The translations under genes and the position numbers were made by a program. Shown here one piece after another: positions 51,975 to 60,204 of a stretch of 64,000 nt of DNA; within the stretch, counting starts at the first letter, position 1; each line of letters begins with the position of its first letter. Location: positions 1 through 64,000 of the forward strand of contig DASVNH010000041.1 of the NCBI GenBank assembly GCA_036383955.1. Reading direction: 5' to 3'. This DNA is from JACQFK01 sp036383955. Its GTDB lineage: Bacteria; Planctomycetota; MHYJ01; JACPRB01. The notes under the pieces were generated by a model. That model had not been told where the DNA came from. It saw nothing but the letters and a program-made list of their open reading frames with translations, and searched no databases.

Positions 51975-52556
51975 TTACTTGGCCGGCTTGACGACCAGCC
52001 CGTTCACGTACATGTTGAGGTCGTACTCGTTCTCCTTGTAGAGATCGTTCAGGAAGGCCACCGCGATCTTCCGGTCGCCCGCCTTCAGCTCGGCCCTCAC
52101 CGTGTAGGCCTTGTCTTCCACGGCCGAGCAGGTGATCTCGCCGCCGGCCTTCTGGCCGTCGACGGCCACCGTGAACTTCGCCTTCTGGCCCATGGCCTCG
52201 TCGCAGGAGACGTTCACGACGATGTCGTAGGCGCCGTCGGCGGCGATCTTCACCGGGATCTCGACGGCGCCGGCCGTGTACATGAAGATCCGGCCGTTGC
52301 CGTCGTCGTAGCCGAAGAGCTCGGCGCCCTCGGCGGGACCCTTGAACTTCGAGAGGTCGGCCGTCACGGGCTTGGCCTCGTCCCGCGGCGCGGCGGGAGG
52401 CGGCGGCGGGAGCGGGGGCGGCGCCTTGGCCGGGACGGGCGGCGGCGGAGGCTGGACGGGCGCCGGGGGCGCCTTCGCGAAAGCCCCTTCGGGCTTGGCC
52501 GCGGTCTGGCAGCCGGCCAGGACCGCCAGGGACAGCGTGACCGAGAGGACGCGCAT
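51975..52556 (-). CDS. Lipoprotein with proline-rich linker and CBM36/60-like domain
   Basis: A 193-residue lipoprotein: signal with lipobox LAVLAGC (Cys16). A Pro/Ala-rich linker (30-65, PVQPPPPPVPAKAPPP) spans the envelope, then a beta-sandwich at about 75-190: GAVEIPVKIAADGAYDIVVNVSCDEAMGQKAKFTVAVDGQ and LKAGDRKIAVAFLNDLYKENEYDLNMYVNGLVVKP. This strand pattern with conserved DLY and D(L)NMYVNGL is that of the xylan-binding CBM36/60 type fold, which binds sugars through calcium. Role unknown, possibly carbohydrate binding at the surface. Confidence 0.75.
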   Translation of the reverse strand: MRVLSVTLSLAVLAGCQTAAKPEGAFAKAPPAPVQPPPPPVPAKAPPPLPPPPPAAPRDEAKPVTADLSKFKGPAEGAELFGYDDGNGRIFMYTAGAVEIPVKIAADGAYDIVVNVSCDEAMGQKAKFTVAVDGQKAGGEITCSAVEDKAYTVRAELKAGDRKIAVAFLNDLYKENEYDLNMYVNGLVVKPAK

Positions 52557-52661
52557 CGATTCACCTTTCAATGGGGGACTCCCCGTTACGTGGAGGACCG
52601 CTCCGCGTGACCGGATGAATTCCTTTACTCTTAGTGTCGGATCTGGCTTTGTGGTTACGCG

Positions 52662-53492
52662 ATGCTCCCGGGAAGAGGCTCCGAAGGCTATGCCGTCTAC
52701 GCCGCCGGCATGGAGGCGAGCGCCGGCGACAAGGCCCGCCTCCTCGCCTTCGCGCGCCCCGGCGTCATCGCCGACCTGGGCTGCGGCAGCGGCACCGTCC
52801 TCGAGCTGCTGCGCCGCGCCTTCCCCGAGAGCCGCCTCATCGGCGTCGACGTCTCCACCAAGATGCTCGCCGGCTGCCGCGCCCGCTTCGGGAAGGGCGT
52901 CGACTTCCTCCGCCGCGACATCACGGGGCGGCTCTTTCCCGACGCCTCCGTGGACACCATCGTCCTCTGCTCCATCCTCCACGAGGTCTTCACCTACAAG
53001 GGCTACCACTACGACGCCGTCCGCCGCACCCTCCGCCACTGCGCCCGCGCTCTCAAGCCCGGCGGGCGGATCCTGATGCGCGACGGCGTCAAGCCCGCGA
53101 AGGAGGAGGCCGTCTATCTCACGTTCCTCCGCGACGGCCTCCGCGAGAAGTTCGTCCGCTTCGCCCGCGAGTTCGGCTCGAGCGAGGTGGCCTGGAAGGA
53201 CGTCGACGGCCGCGTCCAGCTCGCGCGCCGGGACGCGATGGAGTTCCTGACGAAGTACATCTACGAGAAGAACTGGCGCTTCGAGGTGAAGGAGCACTTC
53301 GGGGTCTACACGCTGGACGAGTGGCGGCGCGAGCTGAAGGGCGCCGGCTTCCGGGTCGTCCACGCCGAGAGCTACCTGATCGACTGGCTGCGCGTCACCC
53401 ACTGGGAGAAGGACGTCCGCCTGGAGACGCGGGACGGCGCGGCGGCCGAGTGGCCGCATTCGACGATGCTCGTCGCGGGCGAGCGGGTATAA
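52662..53492 (+). CDS. SAM-dependent class I methyltransferase
   Basis: A 276-residue methyltransferase of the type 11/25 group. Motif I is VIADLGCGSGTVLELL, motif II LIGVDVSTKML, then VLCSILHEVFTYKGYHYD and LKPGGRILMRDGV. The C-terminal extension (180-276) is not diagnostic. Substrate unknown. It is read in the direction of fhs and folD and ends 12 bases before the fhs start, which has its own -10 element inside this gene's end. Confidence 0.85.
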   Translation: MLPGRGSEGYAVYAAGMEASAGDKARLLAFARPGVIADLGCGSGTVLELLRRAFPESRLIGVDVSTKMLAGCRARFGKGVDFLRRDITGRLFPDASVDTIVLCSILHEVFTYKGYHYDAVRRTLRHCARALKPGGRILMRDGVKPAKEEAVYLTFLRDGLREKFVRFAREFGSSEVAWKDVDGRVQLARRDAMEFLTKYIYEKNWRFEVKEHFGVYTLDEWRRELKGAGFRVVHAESYLIDWLRVTHWEKDVRLETRDGAAAEWPHSTMLVAGERV

Positions 53493-53493
53493 T
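53488..53493 (+). promoter_or_regulatory. -10 element just upstream of fhs
   Basis: A TATAAT covers the stop codon of the methyltransferase gene and lies 11 bases before the fhs ATG, which predicts a leader of only about 5 bases. Confidence 0.5.
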
Positions 53494-53504
53494 CTCCCGC
53501 TCTC

Positions 53505-55196
53505 ATGGCCCTCGACACCGACGTCCGCATCGCCCGCCAGGCGAAGATCCGCCCGGTCGCGGACCTCGCCCGCGAGATGGGGATTCCCGCCGACTGCGTC
53601 GAGCTGCACGGGCCCTATAAGGCGAAGATCCGCCTGGAGGCGCTCCAGGCCCTGCCGCCGCCCCGCGCGAAGGTCGTGGTGGTGACGGCGATGACGCCCA
53701 CGCCGCTGGGCGAAGGCAAGACCGTCAACACCATCGGCCTCGCGCTCGGCCTCAACCGCCTGAGACACCGGACCGTCTGCACGACGCGGCAGCCCTCGCT
53801 GGGGCCGGTCTTCGGCGTGAAGGGCGGCGCGGCGGGGGGCGGCCGCTCCCAGGTCCTGCCGATGGACGACATCAACCTGCGGCTCACCGGCGACATCGAC
53901 GCCGTGGCCGCCGCCCACAACCTGCTCGCGGCGCTCATCGACAACCACCTGCACCACGGCAACCGCCTCGGCCTCGATCCCGCCGCGGTCACCTGGCGCC
54001 GCGTCATGGACATGAACGACCGCGCGCTGCGCGAGATCACCGTGGCGGTCGGCTCCAAGACCGAGCGCGAGACGGGCTTCGACATCGCCGTCGCCAGCGA
54101 GATCATGGCGATCCTGGCGCTCGCGACCTCCTACAAGGACCTCCGGGCGCGGCTGGGCCGCATGATCCTGGGGCGGACGAAGGACGGGCGCGCGGTGACG
54201 GCCGAGGACCTCAAGGCGGCGGGCGCGATGGCGGTGCTGGTGCGCGACGCCCTCAAGCCCAACCTGCTGCAGACGATCGAGAACACGCCGGCCTTCATCC
54301 ACACGGGGCCGTTCGGCAACATCGCGCACGGCAACAGCTCGATCCTCGCGGACCTGATGGCCGCGCGCTGCGCCGATTTCGTGGTCACGGAGAGCGGCTT
54401 CGGCGCGGACCTGGGCTTCGAGAAGTTCGTCGACATCAAGTGCCGCGCGGGCGGGATCGCGCCGTCGGCGGCGATGGTGGTCGCGACCGTGCGCGCCTGC
54501 AAGCTCCACGGCGGGGACCACGAGGCCAAGCCGGGCAAGCCCCTGCCTCGCGAGCTCGCCATGGAGGATCCGGAGGCCGTCGAGCGCGGCGCCGCGAACC
54601 TCGCGCACATGATCGGGCTCGTGAAAAAGGCGGGGCTGCCGGCGGTCGTCGCGATCAACCGCTTCCCCGACGACACGGAGCGGGAGATCGACGTCGTTCG
54701 GAAGGCGGCGGCCGCGGCCGGGGCGGCGGGTGTCGAGGTCATCGAGGCCTACGCCAAGGGCGGGGCGGGGGCGGAGGAGATCGCGAAGGCGGTGGTGAAG
54801 GCCTGCGAGGGGCCGTCGGCCTTGCGGATGTTCTACGACGCGAAGCGGCCGCTGCGGGAGAAGATCGAGACGATCGCGCGGGAGGTCTACGGGGCGGAGG
54901 GAGTCGACTTCTCGGCGCGGGCGTCGGAGGAGCTGGACCGCTACGCGGCGTGGGGGCTGGACGGGCTGGCGGTCTGCATGGCGAAGACGCAGCTGTCGAT
55001 CTCCCACGACCCGAAGCGGCGGGGGAGGCCGTCGGGCTTCCGCGTGCCGGTGCACGAGGTGCGCGTGTCGGCGGGGGCGGGCTTCGTGACCCCGCTGCTG
55101 GGGGACATCATGACGATGCCGGGCCTGCCGTCGACGCCGGCGTCGGAGCACATGGACATCGACGAGCGCGGGAACTTGATCGGGCTTTCGTCATGA
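53505..55196 (+). CDS. fhs: Formate-tetrahydrofolate ligase
   Basis: A 563-residue Fhs, the usual length of about 555. The P-loop-like TPTPLGEGKTVNTIGL and the folate-site sequences QPSLGPVFGVKGGAAGGGRSQV and FGNIAHGNSS are typical. It makes 10-formyl-THF from formate, THF and ATP. The stop overlaps the folD start (ATGA). Together Fhs and FolD feed formate carbon into the methylene-THF pool, as in purine synthesis or a Wood-Ljungdahl methyl branch. Confidence 0.96.
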   Translation: MALDTDVRIARQAKIRPVADLAREMGIPADCVELHGPYKAKIRLEALQALPPPRAKVVVVTAMTPTPLGEGKTVNTIGLALGLNRLRHRTVCTTRQPSLGPVFGVKGGAAGGGRSQVLPMDDINLRLTGDIDAVAAAHNLLAALIDNHLHHGNRLGLDPAAVTWRRVMDMNDRALREITVAVGSKTERETGFDIAVASEIMAILALATSYKDLRARLGRMILGRTKDGRAVTAEDLKAAGAMAVLVRDALKPNLLQTIENTPAFIHTGPFGNIAHGNSSILADLMAARCADFVVTESGFGADLGFEKFVDIKCRAGGIAPSAAMVVATVRACKLHGGDHEAKPGKPLPRELAMEDPEAVERGAANLAHMIGLVKKAGLPAVVAINRFPDDTEREIDVVRKAAAAAGAAGVEVIEAYAKGGAGAEEIAKAVVKACEGPSALRMFYDAKRPLREKIETIAREVYGAEGVDFSARASEELDRYAAWGLDGLAVCMAKTQLSISHDPKRRGRPSGFRVPVHEVRVSAGAGFVTPLLGDIMTMPGLPSTPASEHMDIDERGNLIGLSS

Positions 55197-56047
55197 GCGC
55201 GACGCCGCTGCCGGGGAAGGCCGTCGAGTCGATCCGCGCGAAGGCGCTGACGGATCTGGCCGCGCTGGGACGCCGGGCCAAGGTCGTCGCCGTGCACAAC
55301 CCGGAGAGCGCCGCGGCGCGGTATTACCTCCGCGCGCAGAAGAAGGTCTGCGGCGAAGCGGGGGTCGACTACGAGGTCCGCGAGCTGCCGGCGGGGGCCG
55401 ATCAGGCGAGGATCCTGGCGATCCTGGCGGAGCTGGCGGCGGACCGGTCGGTGGACGGGATCACGGTGCACACGCCGCTGCCGAAGGGCGTCGACGACCA
55501 GGCCGTCTGGCAGGCGATCGCGCCGGGGAAGGATATCGAGGGCATCCATCCCGAGAACCTGGGGCGGCTGCAGGTGGGCGAGCATCATCCGGCGCCGTGC
55601 GCGGCGAGCGCGGCGGTGGCGCTGGCCCGCGCGGCGCGGCCGTCGATGAAGGGCCTGGACGCCGTGGTGGTGGGACGCAGCGCGCTGGTGGGCAAGGCGA
55701 TCGCGGCCCTGCTGCTGCAGGCGCGGGGGGACGCGCCGACGGTGACGATCTGCCACACGGCGACGGCGGACCTCGGCGCGCACGCGCGGCGGGCCGACGT
55801 CCTGTTCGCGGCGGCGGGGAAGGCCGGGCTGATCCGCGGCGCCATGATCAAGCCGGGCGCGGTGGTGATCGACGTCGGCATCAACGAGGGCCCGGACGGC
55901 AAGGTGATCGGCGACGTGGTCTTCGACGAGGCGAAGGAGATCGCGTCGGTGATCACCCCGGTCCCCGGCGGGGTCGGCCCCGCCTGCCACTACATCCTGC
56001 TGCGCAACATCGCCGCGTGCGCGGCTGTTACGAAGCATCCAGTTTAG
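55193..56047 (+). CDS. folD: Methylenetetrahydrofolate dehydrogenase/cyclohydrolase FolD
   Basis: A 284-residue bifunctional FolD. The active-site pattern ARYYLRAQKKVCGEAGVDYE holds the Tyr and Lys, GITVHTPLPKGVD the folate site, the Rossmann VVVGRSALVGKAIAALLL the NADP site, and VITPVPGGVGP the C-terminal signature. It converts methylene-THF to 10-formyl-THF reversibly. The last six codons (VTKHPV) and the TAG are encoded by the left REP hairpin of the RAYT element. Confidence 0.95.
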   Translation: MSATPLPGKAVESIRAKALTDLAALGRRAKVVAVHNPESAAARYYLRAQKKVCGEAGVDYEVRELPAGADQARILAILAELAADRSVDGITVHTPLPKGVDDQAVWQAIAPGKDIEGIHPENLGRLQVGEHHPAPCAASAAVALARAARPSMKGLDAVVVGRSALVGKAIAALLLQARGDAPTVTICHTATADLGAHARRADVLFAAAGKAGLIRGAMIKPGAVVIDVGINEGPDGKVIGDVVFDEAKEIASVITPVPGGVGPACHYILLRNIAACAAVTKHPV

Positions 56048-56056
56048 TTTGTAACA
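56026..56056. repeat. Left REP hairpin
   Basis: TGTTACGAA, a 13-base loop, then TTTGTAACA (one mismatch in the stem). It contains codons VTKHPV and the stop of folD. Confidence 0.88.
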
Positions 56057-56135
56057 ACCCTCCAGATTCCGTCGCCTCAGAAGATTCTTCGACGACTTTT
56101 TCGCCCTTTTTGCCACTAGGGGTGGAGAAACGTCG

Positions 56136-56996
56136 ATGGGAAAGCGCGTGCCATGCGAAGCCGTGGCGGATTGGCACATCTACAACCGGGGGTCCCGCCG
56201 CTTGGCCTTGTTCAGGGATGACGAGGACTGCCGCTACTTTCTGCTTCTCCTGAGGCAGGCACTGCGGAACACGGGCGCGATCCTCTGGGCTTACGCCTTG
56301 ATGGGCAATCACTTCCATCTGGTCGTTCGAGCTTCGATCGAGCAGCGACGACGACTGATGCATCATGTCGGCAGGCTCTACGCGCGCTATCACAACCGCC
56401 GCTATAACCTCAGCGGTCACGCCTATGAAGGGCCTTACGAAGCGCATCGGCAACGGTCGCTGGCCCTTCTTTTCCGGACAATCGCCTATGTCATTCTCAA
56501 TCCGGAGACGGCTGGCATGGTCACTCATGCCGCGCTTTGGCCATGGACCTCCTATGGAGACTATTTCGACGGCGCCCGAAGCTGGTTAGGGGTCGATCCA
56601 CGCCCTCTTTTCGCCGAAGCGAAGGGAGGCGAGGCCGCGGGGCGAGAGCTGTTCGGGAGGGTGTTCGAGAGGGAACGAGCTCGCTTGGCCGCTCGACCCT
56701 CTCGGACCCTCACCTCGAAAAGGATTCACGAAGAACACTTCCTTTCGTTGCTGGATGAGGCGAGAGCGCGGTTTCAGGATCTCGAGGGTCAGGATCCCGT
56801 TCTTCTGGCGATCTGCTGGGCTCAAGACTGTGGGGTTCTGAGAGGGGGGATCAATGACGCTCTCGGGGGTCCTTTGTCGGCCGCGAGGCGGATGGAGCTG
56901 AAAAGGTTCAGGGCGTGGCTGAACGCTTTGCCGGATCGCAAAGCCAGACTGGGGCAGCCGGAGGGGATGTTACGAACTAAACTGGATGCTTCGTAA
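56136..56996 (+). CDS. RAYT (Y1 transposase, REP-associated tyrosine transposase)
   Basis: A 286-residue HUH-type transposase. The HxH metal-binding pair is His59 and His61 in MGNHFHLVV, and the catalytic Tyr is probably in the helix YARYHNRRYN. HIYNRGSRRLALFRDDEDCRYFLLLLRQ and the AYVILNPETAGMV region are typical of RAYTs. These enzymes nick and rejoin single-stranded REP hairpins. The protein ends RTKLDAS, encoded by the right REP, which also supplies the TAA. ATG 56136 is preceded by GGGGTGGAGAAA. Confidence 0.93.
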   Translation: MGKRVPCEAVADWHIYNRGSRRLALFRDDEDCRYFLLLLRQALRNTGAILWAYALMGNHFHLVVRASIEQRRRLMHHVGRLYARYHNRRYNLSGHAYEGPYEAHRQRSLALLFRTIAYVILNPETAGMVTHAALWPWTSYGDYFDGARSWLGVDPRPLFAEAKGGEAAGRELFGRVFERERARLAARPSRTLTSKRIHEEHFLSLLDEARARFQDLEGQDPVLLAICWAQDCGVLRGGINDALGGPLSAARRMELKRFRAWLNALPDRKARLGQPEGMLRTKLDAS

Positions 56997-56998
56997 CA
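56968..56998. repeat. Right REP hairpin (inverted)
   Basis: TGTTACGAA, a 13-base loop, then TTCGTAACA with a perfect 9-base stem. On the plus strand it closes the RAYT gene (TAA), and on the minus strand it encodes VTKHPV and the stop of the epimerase gene. Confidence 0.9.
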
Positions 56999-57906
56999 AA
57001 CCAGCTCACGAAGTCTTTGATGCCGTCCTCGATGGCGACCTTCGGGGCGTAGCCCAGGCGGGCCTTCGCCTTGTCGATCGACGCGAACGTGCGCTTCACG
57101 TCGCCGGGCTGCTCGGGCATCGGCTTGATGAGCGGCGCGCGCCCCACGTTCTGGCCGATCAGCTCGATCAGGCGCCTGAGCGGGATCGTGCGGGACTCGC
57201 CCAGGTTGTAGACCTCGAAGGGCTCCGGGCGGTCGATCGCCGCCACCAGCCCCTGGAGGATGTCGGTCACGTGCGTGTAGTCCCGCTCGGTCGTGCCGTC
57301 GCCGAACATCGGGATCTCCCGGCCTTCCGCGCAGGCCCGGGTGAACGCGTGGATCGCCATGTCCGGCCGCTGCCGCGGGCCGTAGACCGTGAAGAAGCGC
57401 AGGCAGGTGATCTTCAGCCCGTGCAGCAGGCTGTAGATCCGGCAGTAATGCTCGCCGAGCAGCTTCGTCACGCCGTACGGAGAGACCGGCCGCAGGTTCT
57501 CGTCGTCCTCGCGCGACGGCGCCGCGCCGTTCCCGTAGACCGACGAGCTCGACGCGAACACGACGCGCCCCACGCCCGACCGCCGGCACGCCTCGAGCAG
57601 CCCCAGCGTGCCCGCCACGTTGACCGAATCGTAGAGCGCGGGATCCTGGAGCGACGGCCGCACGCCCGCCCGCGCGGCGAGGTGCACCAGGACGTCGGGC
57701 TTCACCTCGCCCACCAGGCCGGCCGACTCCCGCAGGTCGCGCTCGACCAGCCGGAAGCCGCCCTTGGGGAGGTTGGCCCGCTTGATCGCGGGATCGTAGT
57801 AGTCGTTGAGGTCGTCGAGCACCACGACCTCGTCCCCGCGCGCGAGCAGGCGCTCCAGCAGGTGCGATCCGATGAAGCCCGCGCCCCCGGTGAGGAGGAT
57901 TTTCAT
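56977..57906 (-). CDS. NAD-dependent sugar epimerase (UDP-glucuronate 4-epimerase-like)
   Basis: A 309-residue short-chain dehydrogenase/reductase of the extended epimerase group. The N-terminal GGAGFIGSHLLERLL binds NAD, SSSVYG and SPYGVTK hold the Ser and Tyr-x-x-x-Lys catalytic residues, and RYTH-like RDYTHVTDI is characteristic of UDP-glucuronate or galactose epimerases. It ends in TKHPV, supplied by the REP. It abuts the glycosyltransferase gene, so both probably build a surface polysaccharide. Confidence 0.9.
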   Translation of the reverse strand: MKILLTGGAGFIGSHLLERLLARGDEVVVLDDLNDYYDPAIKRANLPKGGFRLVERDLRESAGLVGEVKPDVLVHLAARAGVRPSLQDPALYDSVNVAGTLGLLEACRRSGVGRVVFASSSSVYGNGAAPSREDDENLRPVSPYGVTKLLGEHYCRIYSLLHGLKITCLRFFTVYGPRQRPDMAIHAFTRACAEGREIPMFGDGTTERDYTHVTDILQGLVAAIDRPEPFEVYNLGESRTIPLRRLIELIGQNVGRAPLIKPMPEQPGDVKRTFASIDKAKARLGYAPKVAIEDGIKDFVSWFVTKHPV

Positions 57907-59415
57907 CTAGCGCGCGGTGAGCTTGCCCTGGAAGAGGGAGAGGAACGCCACGTACGTGAAGCCGACGAAGAAGAGCATCTGGAAGGGGATCGCCCCGTAC
58001 ATGCCGTGCTGGAACGAATACCAGACGACCCAGCCGAAGCCGAGCCCCAGCGCCAGCTCCATGAACGGCAGCGCCTTGGTCAGCGCCACCTTGTACTTCT
58101 TGCCCTTGAAGGTGTCGCGCGCCGCGTTGATCGCGTACTTGGGCGTCCGCACGAACTCGCCGCCCCGGGTCGTCAGGCCCTCGAACACCGCCTTCGCGTT
58201 CGAGACGCACATGCCGATGCCCATCGACAGCAGCATGGGCGTGTAGAGGATCGTGCGGATCACGCCGCGGATCCCGTAGATCTCGCGCTGCGACGTCAGG
58301 TAGAAGATGCAGACCGACAGCGTCGCGCTGGCGAAGACGATCAGGTCGAGGATCACGCTCGTGCGCATCTCGAGCTTCGGCCGGAAGTAGGTCACCGGGA
58401 AGAGCATCAGCGCCAGGAACAGCGTCAGGATGTAGGCCGTGTTGCCCATGAGGTGCACGACCCCTTCCGTCTTCACGTGGAAGGGGATCGGCGCCTTGAT
58501 GACGTCCTTCAGCAGCTTCTTCGAGGTCTGCATCGACCCCTTCACCCAGCGGTGCTGCTGGCTCTTGAAGCCGTTCATGTCGACCGGCAGCTCGGCGGGG
58601 GTCACGACGTCCTGCACGAACACGAAGCGCCAGCCCTTGAGCTGGGCCCGGAAGCTCAGGTCCAGATCCTCCGTCAGCGTGTCGTGCTGCCAGCCGCCCG
58701 CGTCGGAGATCGACTCCCGCCGCCACATCCCGGCCGTCCCGGAGAAGTTGAAGAAGCGGCCCGAACGGTTCCGGGCCGCGTGCTCCATGATGAAGTGGCC
58801 GTCGAGGAAGATCGACTGCAGCCGCGTGAGGATCGAGTATTCCTTGTTGATGTGGCCCCAGCGCGCCTGCACGCAGCCCACCTTGGGATCCGTGAAGTAG
58901 TGCACCGTCTTCTGGAGGAAGTCGACGTTCGGCACGAAGTCCGCGTCGAAGAGCGCGATGAACTCGCCTTTCGCGGTCTTCAGCCCGTTGTCCAGCGCGC
59001 CCGCCTTGTAGCCCGTGCGGTCCACGCGGTGGATGTATTCGATGTCGACGCCCTTCGCCTGCCACTCCTCGACCTTGCGGCGCGCGACCTCCGCGGACTC
59101 GTCCGTGGAGTCGTCGAGCACCTGGATCTGGAGCTTCTCGCGCGGATAGTCCATCACGCAGGCCGCGTCGATCAGGCGGTCGGTGACGTAGAGCTCGTTG
59201 AAGACCGGCAGCTGCACGGTGACGAGAGGCAGCGTCTCCCAGGCCTTCTCCACCTTCGCGGCCTTCCGGCGGTGACGGTAGTACAGGAAGACCATGAAAT
59301 AGCGATGAAGGCCGTAGACGCAGAGTATGCCCAAGACTACGAAATAGGTGTACATGACCGTCAAGCCCACGGCGTTGCCTGTGCCGGTCACGGGAAGCGC
59401 GAGAAGAGACTTCAC
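57907..59415 (-). CDS. Processive family 2 glycosyltransferase (cellulose synthase-like)
   Basis: A 502-residue membrane glycosyltransferase. One N-terminal membrane helix (about 20-45) is followed by the GT2 catalytic domain with VLDDSTDES (Asp), LFDADF (DxD), TLTEDLDLSFRAQLKGW (TED) and QQHRWVKG (QxxRW), and four or five C-terminal membrane helices (about 325-500). It is the pattern of cellulose-synthase-like or glucomannan synthase-like enzymes. It ends 1 base before the epimerase start. Sugar substrate not certain. Confidence 0.92.
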   Translation of the reverse strand: MKSLLALPVTGTGNAVGLTVMYTYFVVLGILCVYGLHRYFMVFLYYRHRRKAAKVEKAWETLPLVTVQLPVFNELYVTDRLIDAACVMDYPREKLQIQVLDDSTDESAEVARRKVEEWQAKGVDIEYIHRVDRTGYKAGALDNGLKTAKGEFIALFDADFVPNVDFLQKTVHYFTDPKVGCVQARWGHINKEYSILTRLQSIFLDGHFIMEHAARNRSGRFFNFSGTAGMWRRESISDAGGWQHDTLTEDLDLSFRAQLKGWRFVFVQDVVTPAELPVDMNGFKSQQHRWVKGSMQTSKKLLKDVIKAPIPFHVKTEGVVHLMGNTAYILTLFLALMLFPVTYFRPKLEMRTSVILDLIVFASATLSVCIFYLTSQREIYGIRGVIRTILYTPMLLSMGIGMCVSNAKAVFEGLTTRGGEFVRTPKYAINAARDTFKGKKYKVALTKALPFMELALGLGFGWVVWYSFQHGMYGAIPFQMLFFVGFTYVAFLSLFQGKLTAR

Positions 59416-59495
59416 TGGACCTCTTTTCCCTCCCGAAGAAGGCGTATTATAGGGAAGCCCCCCCCGGCAGGGTCAAGGGCAACCCATAAAAACCC

Positions 59496-59837
59496 ATGAA
59501 ATGCCTTCGCCTCGCCCACGCCAACCTGCGGGTCGACGCCCTGGAGCCTGCCGTGAGGTTCTATTCAGACGTCCTGGGCCTCCCCCTTGTGACACGAAGA
59601 GACGCCGAAGGCCGGGGCGCCTGGCTCCGGGTCGGCGACGCCGAGATCCATCTCACCGAAGACGCCACCCCGCAGCCCGCCTCCAAGCGGCACCTCGCGT
59701 TGGAAGTCGACGACCTCCCCGCCGCGCGCGCCGCGGTCGCCGGCTCGGGCGCCCTGATCGAAAAAGAAGAGGCCGGCGTCCGCTTCTGGACCCGCGACCC
59801 CTCCGGCAACCGCTTGGAGATCGTCGGCCCGGCCTGA
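59496..59837 (+). CDS. VOC/glyoxalase-family protein
   Basis: A 113-residue single VOC domain: LRLAHANLRVDALEPAVRFYSDVLGLPLV, AWLRVGDAEIHLTED, KRHLALEVDDLPAARAAVAGSG and VRFWTRDPSGNRLEIVGPA. His and Glu positions suit metal binding. Substrate unknown. It is upstream of moaD by 15 bases and may be in the same transcript. Confidence 0.88.
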   Translation: MKCLRLAHANLRVDALEPAVRFYSDVLGLPLVTRRDAEGRGAWLRVGDAEIHLTEDATPQPASKRHLALEVDDLPAARAAVAGSGALIEKEEAGVRFWTRDPSGNRLEIVGPA

Positions 59838-59852
59838 TACCATGCCTTCCCT

Positions 59853-60086
59853 GTGAAGGTTTCGGTGCGCCTCTTCGGGCCCCTCGCGGAAGCGGCCGCG
59901 ACGTCCTCCCTGGACGTCGACGTCGAGCGCCCCACGGTCGGCGCGGTCGTGGAGGCCGTCGCCAAGACCGGCCTGAAGATCGACCGCTCCGTGAAATTCG
60001 CGCTGAACACGGACTACGCGGCGGCGGAGGCCGTCGTCCGCGCCGGCGACGTCGTCTCGCTCATCCCGCCGGTGGGTGGCGGATAG
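59853..60086 (+). CDS. moaD: Molybdopterin synthase small subunit MoaD
   Basis: A 77-residue ubiquitin-like protein starting at GTG (MKVSVRLFGPLAEAAATSSLDVDV) and ending VVSLIPPVGGG with the C-terminal Gly-Gly that is thiocarboxylated. It delivers sulfur to MoaE to make molybdopterin. Separated from moaE by palindromic element C. Confidence 0.95.
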   Translation: MKVSVRLFGPLAEAAATSSLDVDVERPTVGAVVEAVAKTGLKIDRSVKFALNTDYAAAEAVVRAGDVVSLIPPVGGG

Positions 60087-60106
60087 CCGTGCTGACGCAC
60101 GAAACT

Positions 60107-60203
60107 CCCAAGGGCCAAATCCCAAATCCCAACGGATCCCCCCTGTCCCCCCGGGGGGGCGGGGGATGTCTTGGGAGTTGGTCCTTGGGAGTTGGGAGTT
60201 ACG
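60107..60203. repeat. Heptad-arm palindromic element C
   Basis: Four tandem 7-mers at 60107-60134 (CCCAAGG, GCCAAAT, CCCAAAT, CCCAACG) are followed by a core at 60135-60168 with CCCCCC, GTCCCCCC, GGGGGGG and GGGGGAT. Five inverted 7-mers at 60169-60203 follow (TCTTGGG, AGTTGGT, CCTTGGG, AGTTGGG, AGTTACG). It has the same plan as 6407 and 44627. The last GGGAG lies 9 bases before the moaE start. Confidence 0.9.
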
Positions 60204-60204
60204 T

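Larger units (their letters stand above)
56026..56998 (+). mobile_element. REP-RAYT element (transposase gene between inverted REP hairpins)
   Basis: A RAYT transposase gene is bounded by 31-base hairpin sequences at 56026-56056 and 56968-56998, which are inverted copies of each other (30 of 31 bases equal apart from one T/C). Each REP has 9-base arms TGTTACGAA/TTCGTAACA around a 13-base loop. The inner part has lower GC than the genes around it. The element is inserted exactly where folD and the convergent epimerase end. No TnpB is present, so it fits a domesticated RAYT rather than IS200/IS605. Confidence 0.85.

Noticed and set aside
56026..56998. A canonical IS200/IS605 insertion sequence
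   Set aside because: No TnpB, and the ends are inverted repeats of each other, as in REP-RAYT units; IS200/IS605 ends are not.
56986..59499. An 837-codon open frame on the plus strand opposite the epimerase and glycosyltransferase
   Set aside because: Low-complexity Arg/Leu/Asp/Val composition, no motifs, and both minus-strand genes show complete catalytic signatures.
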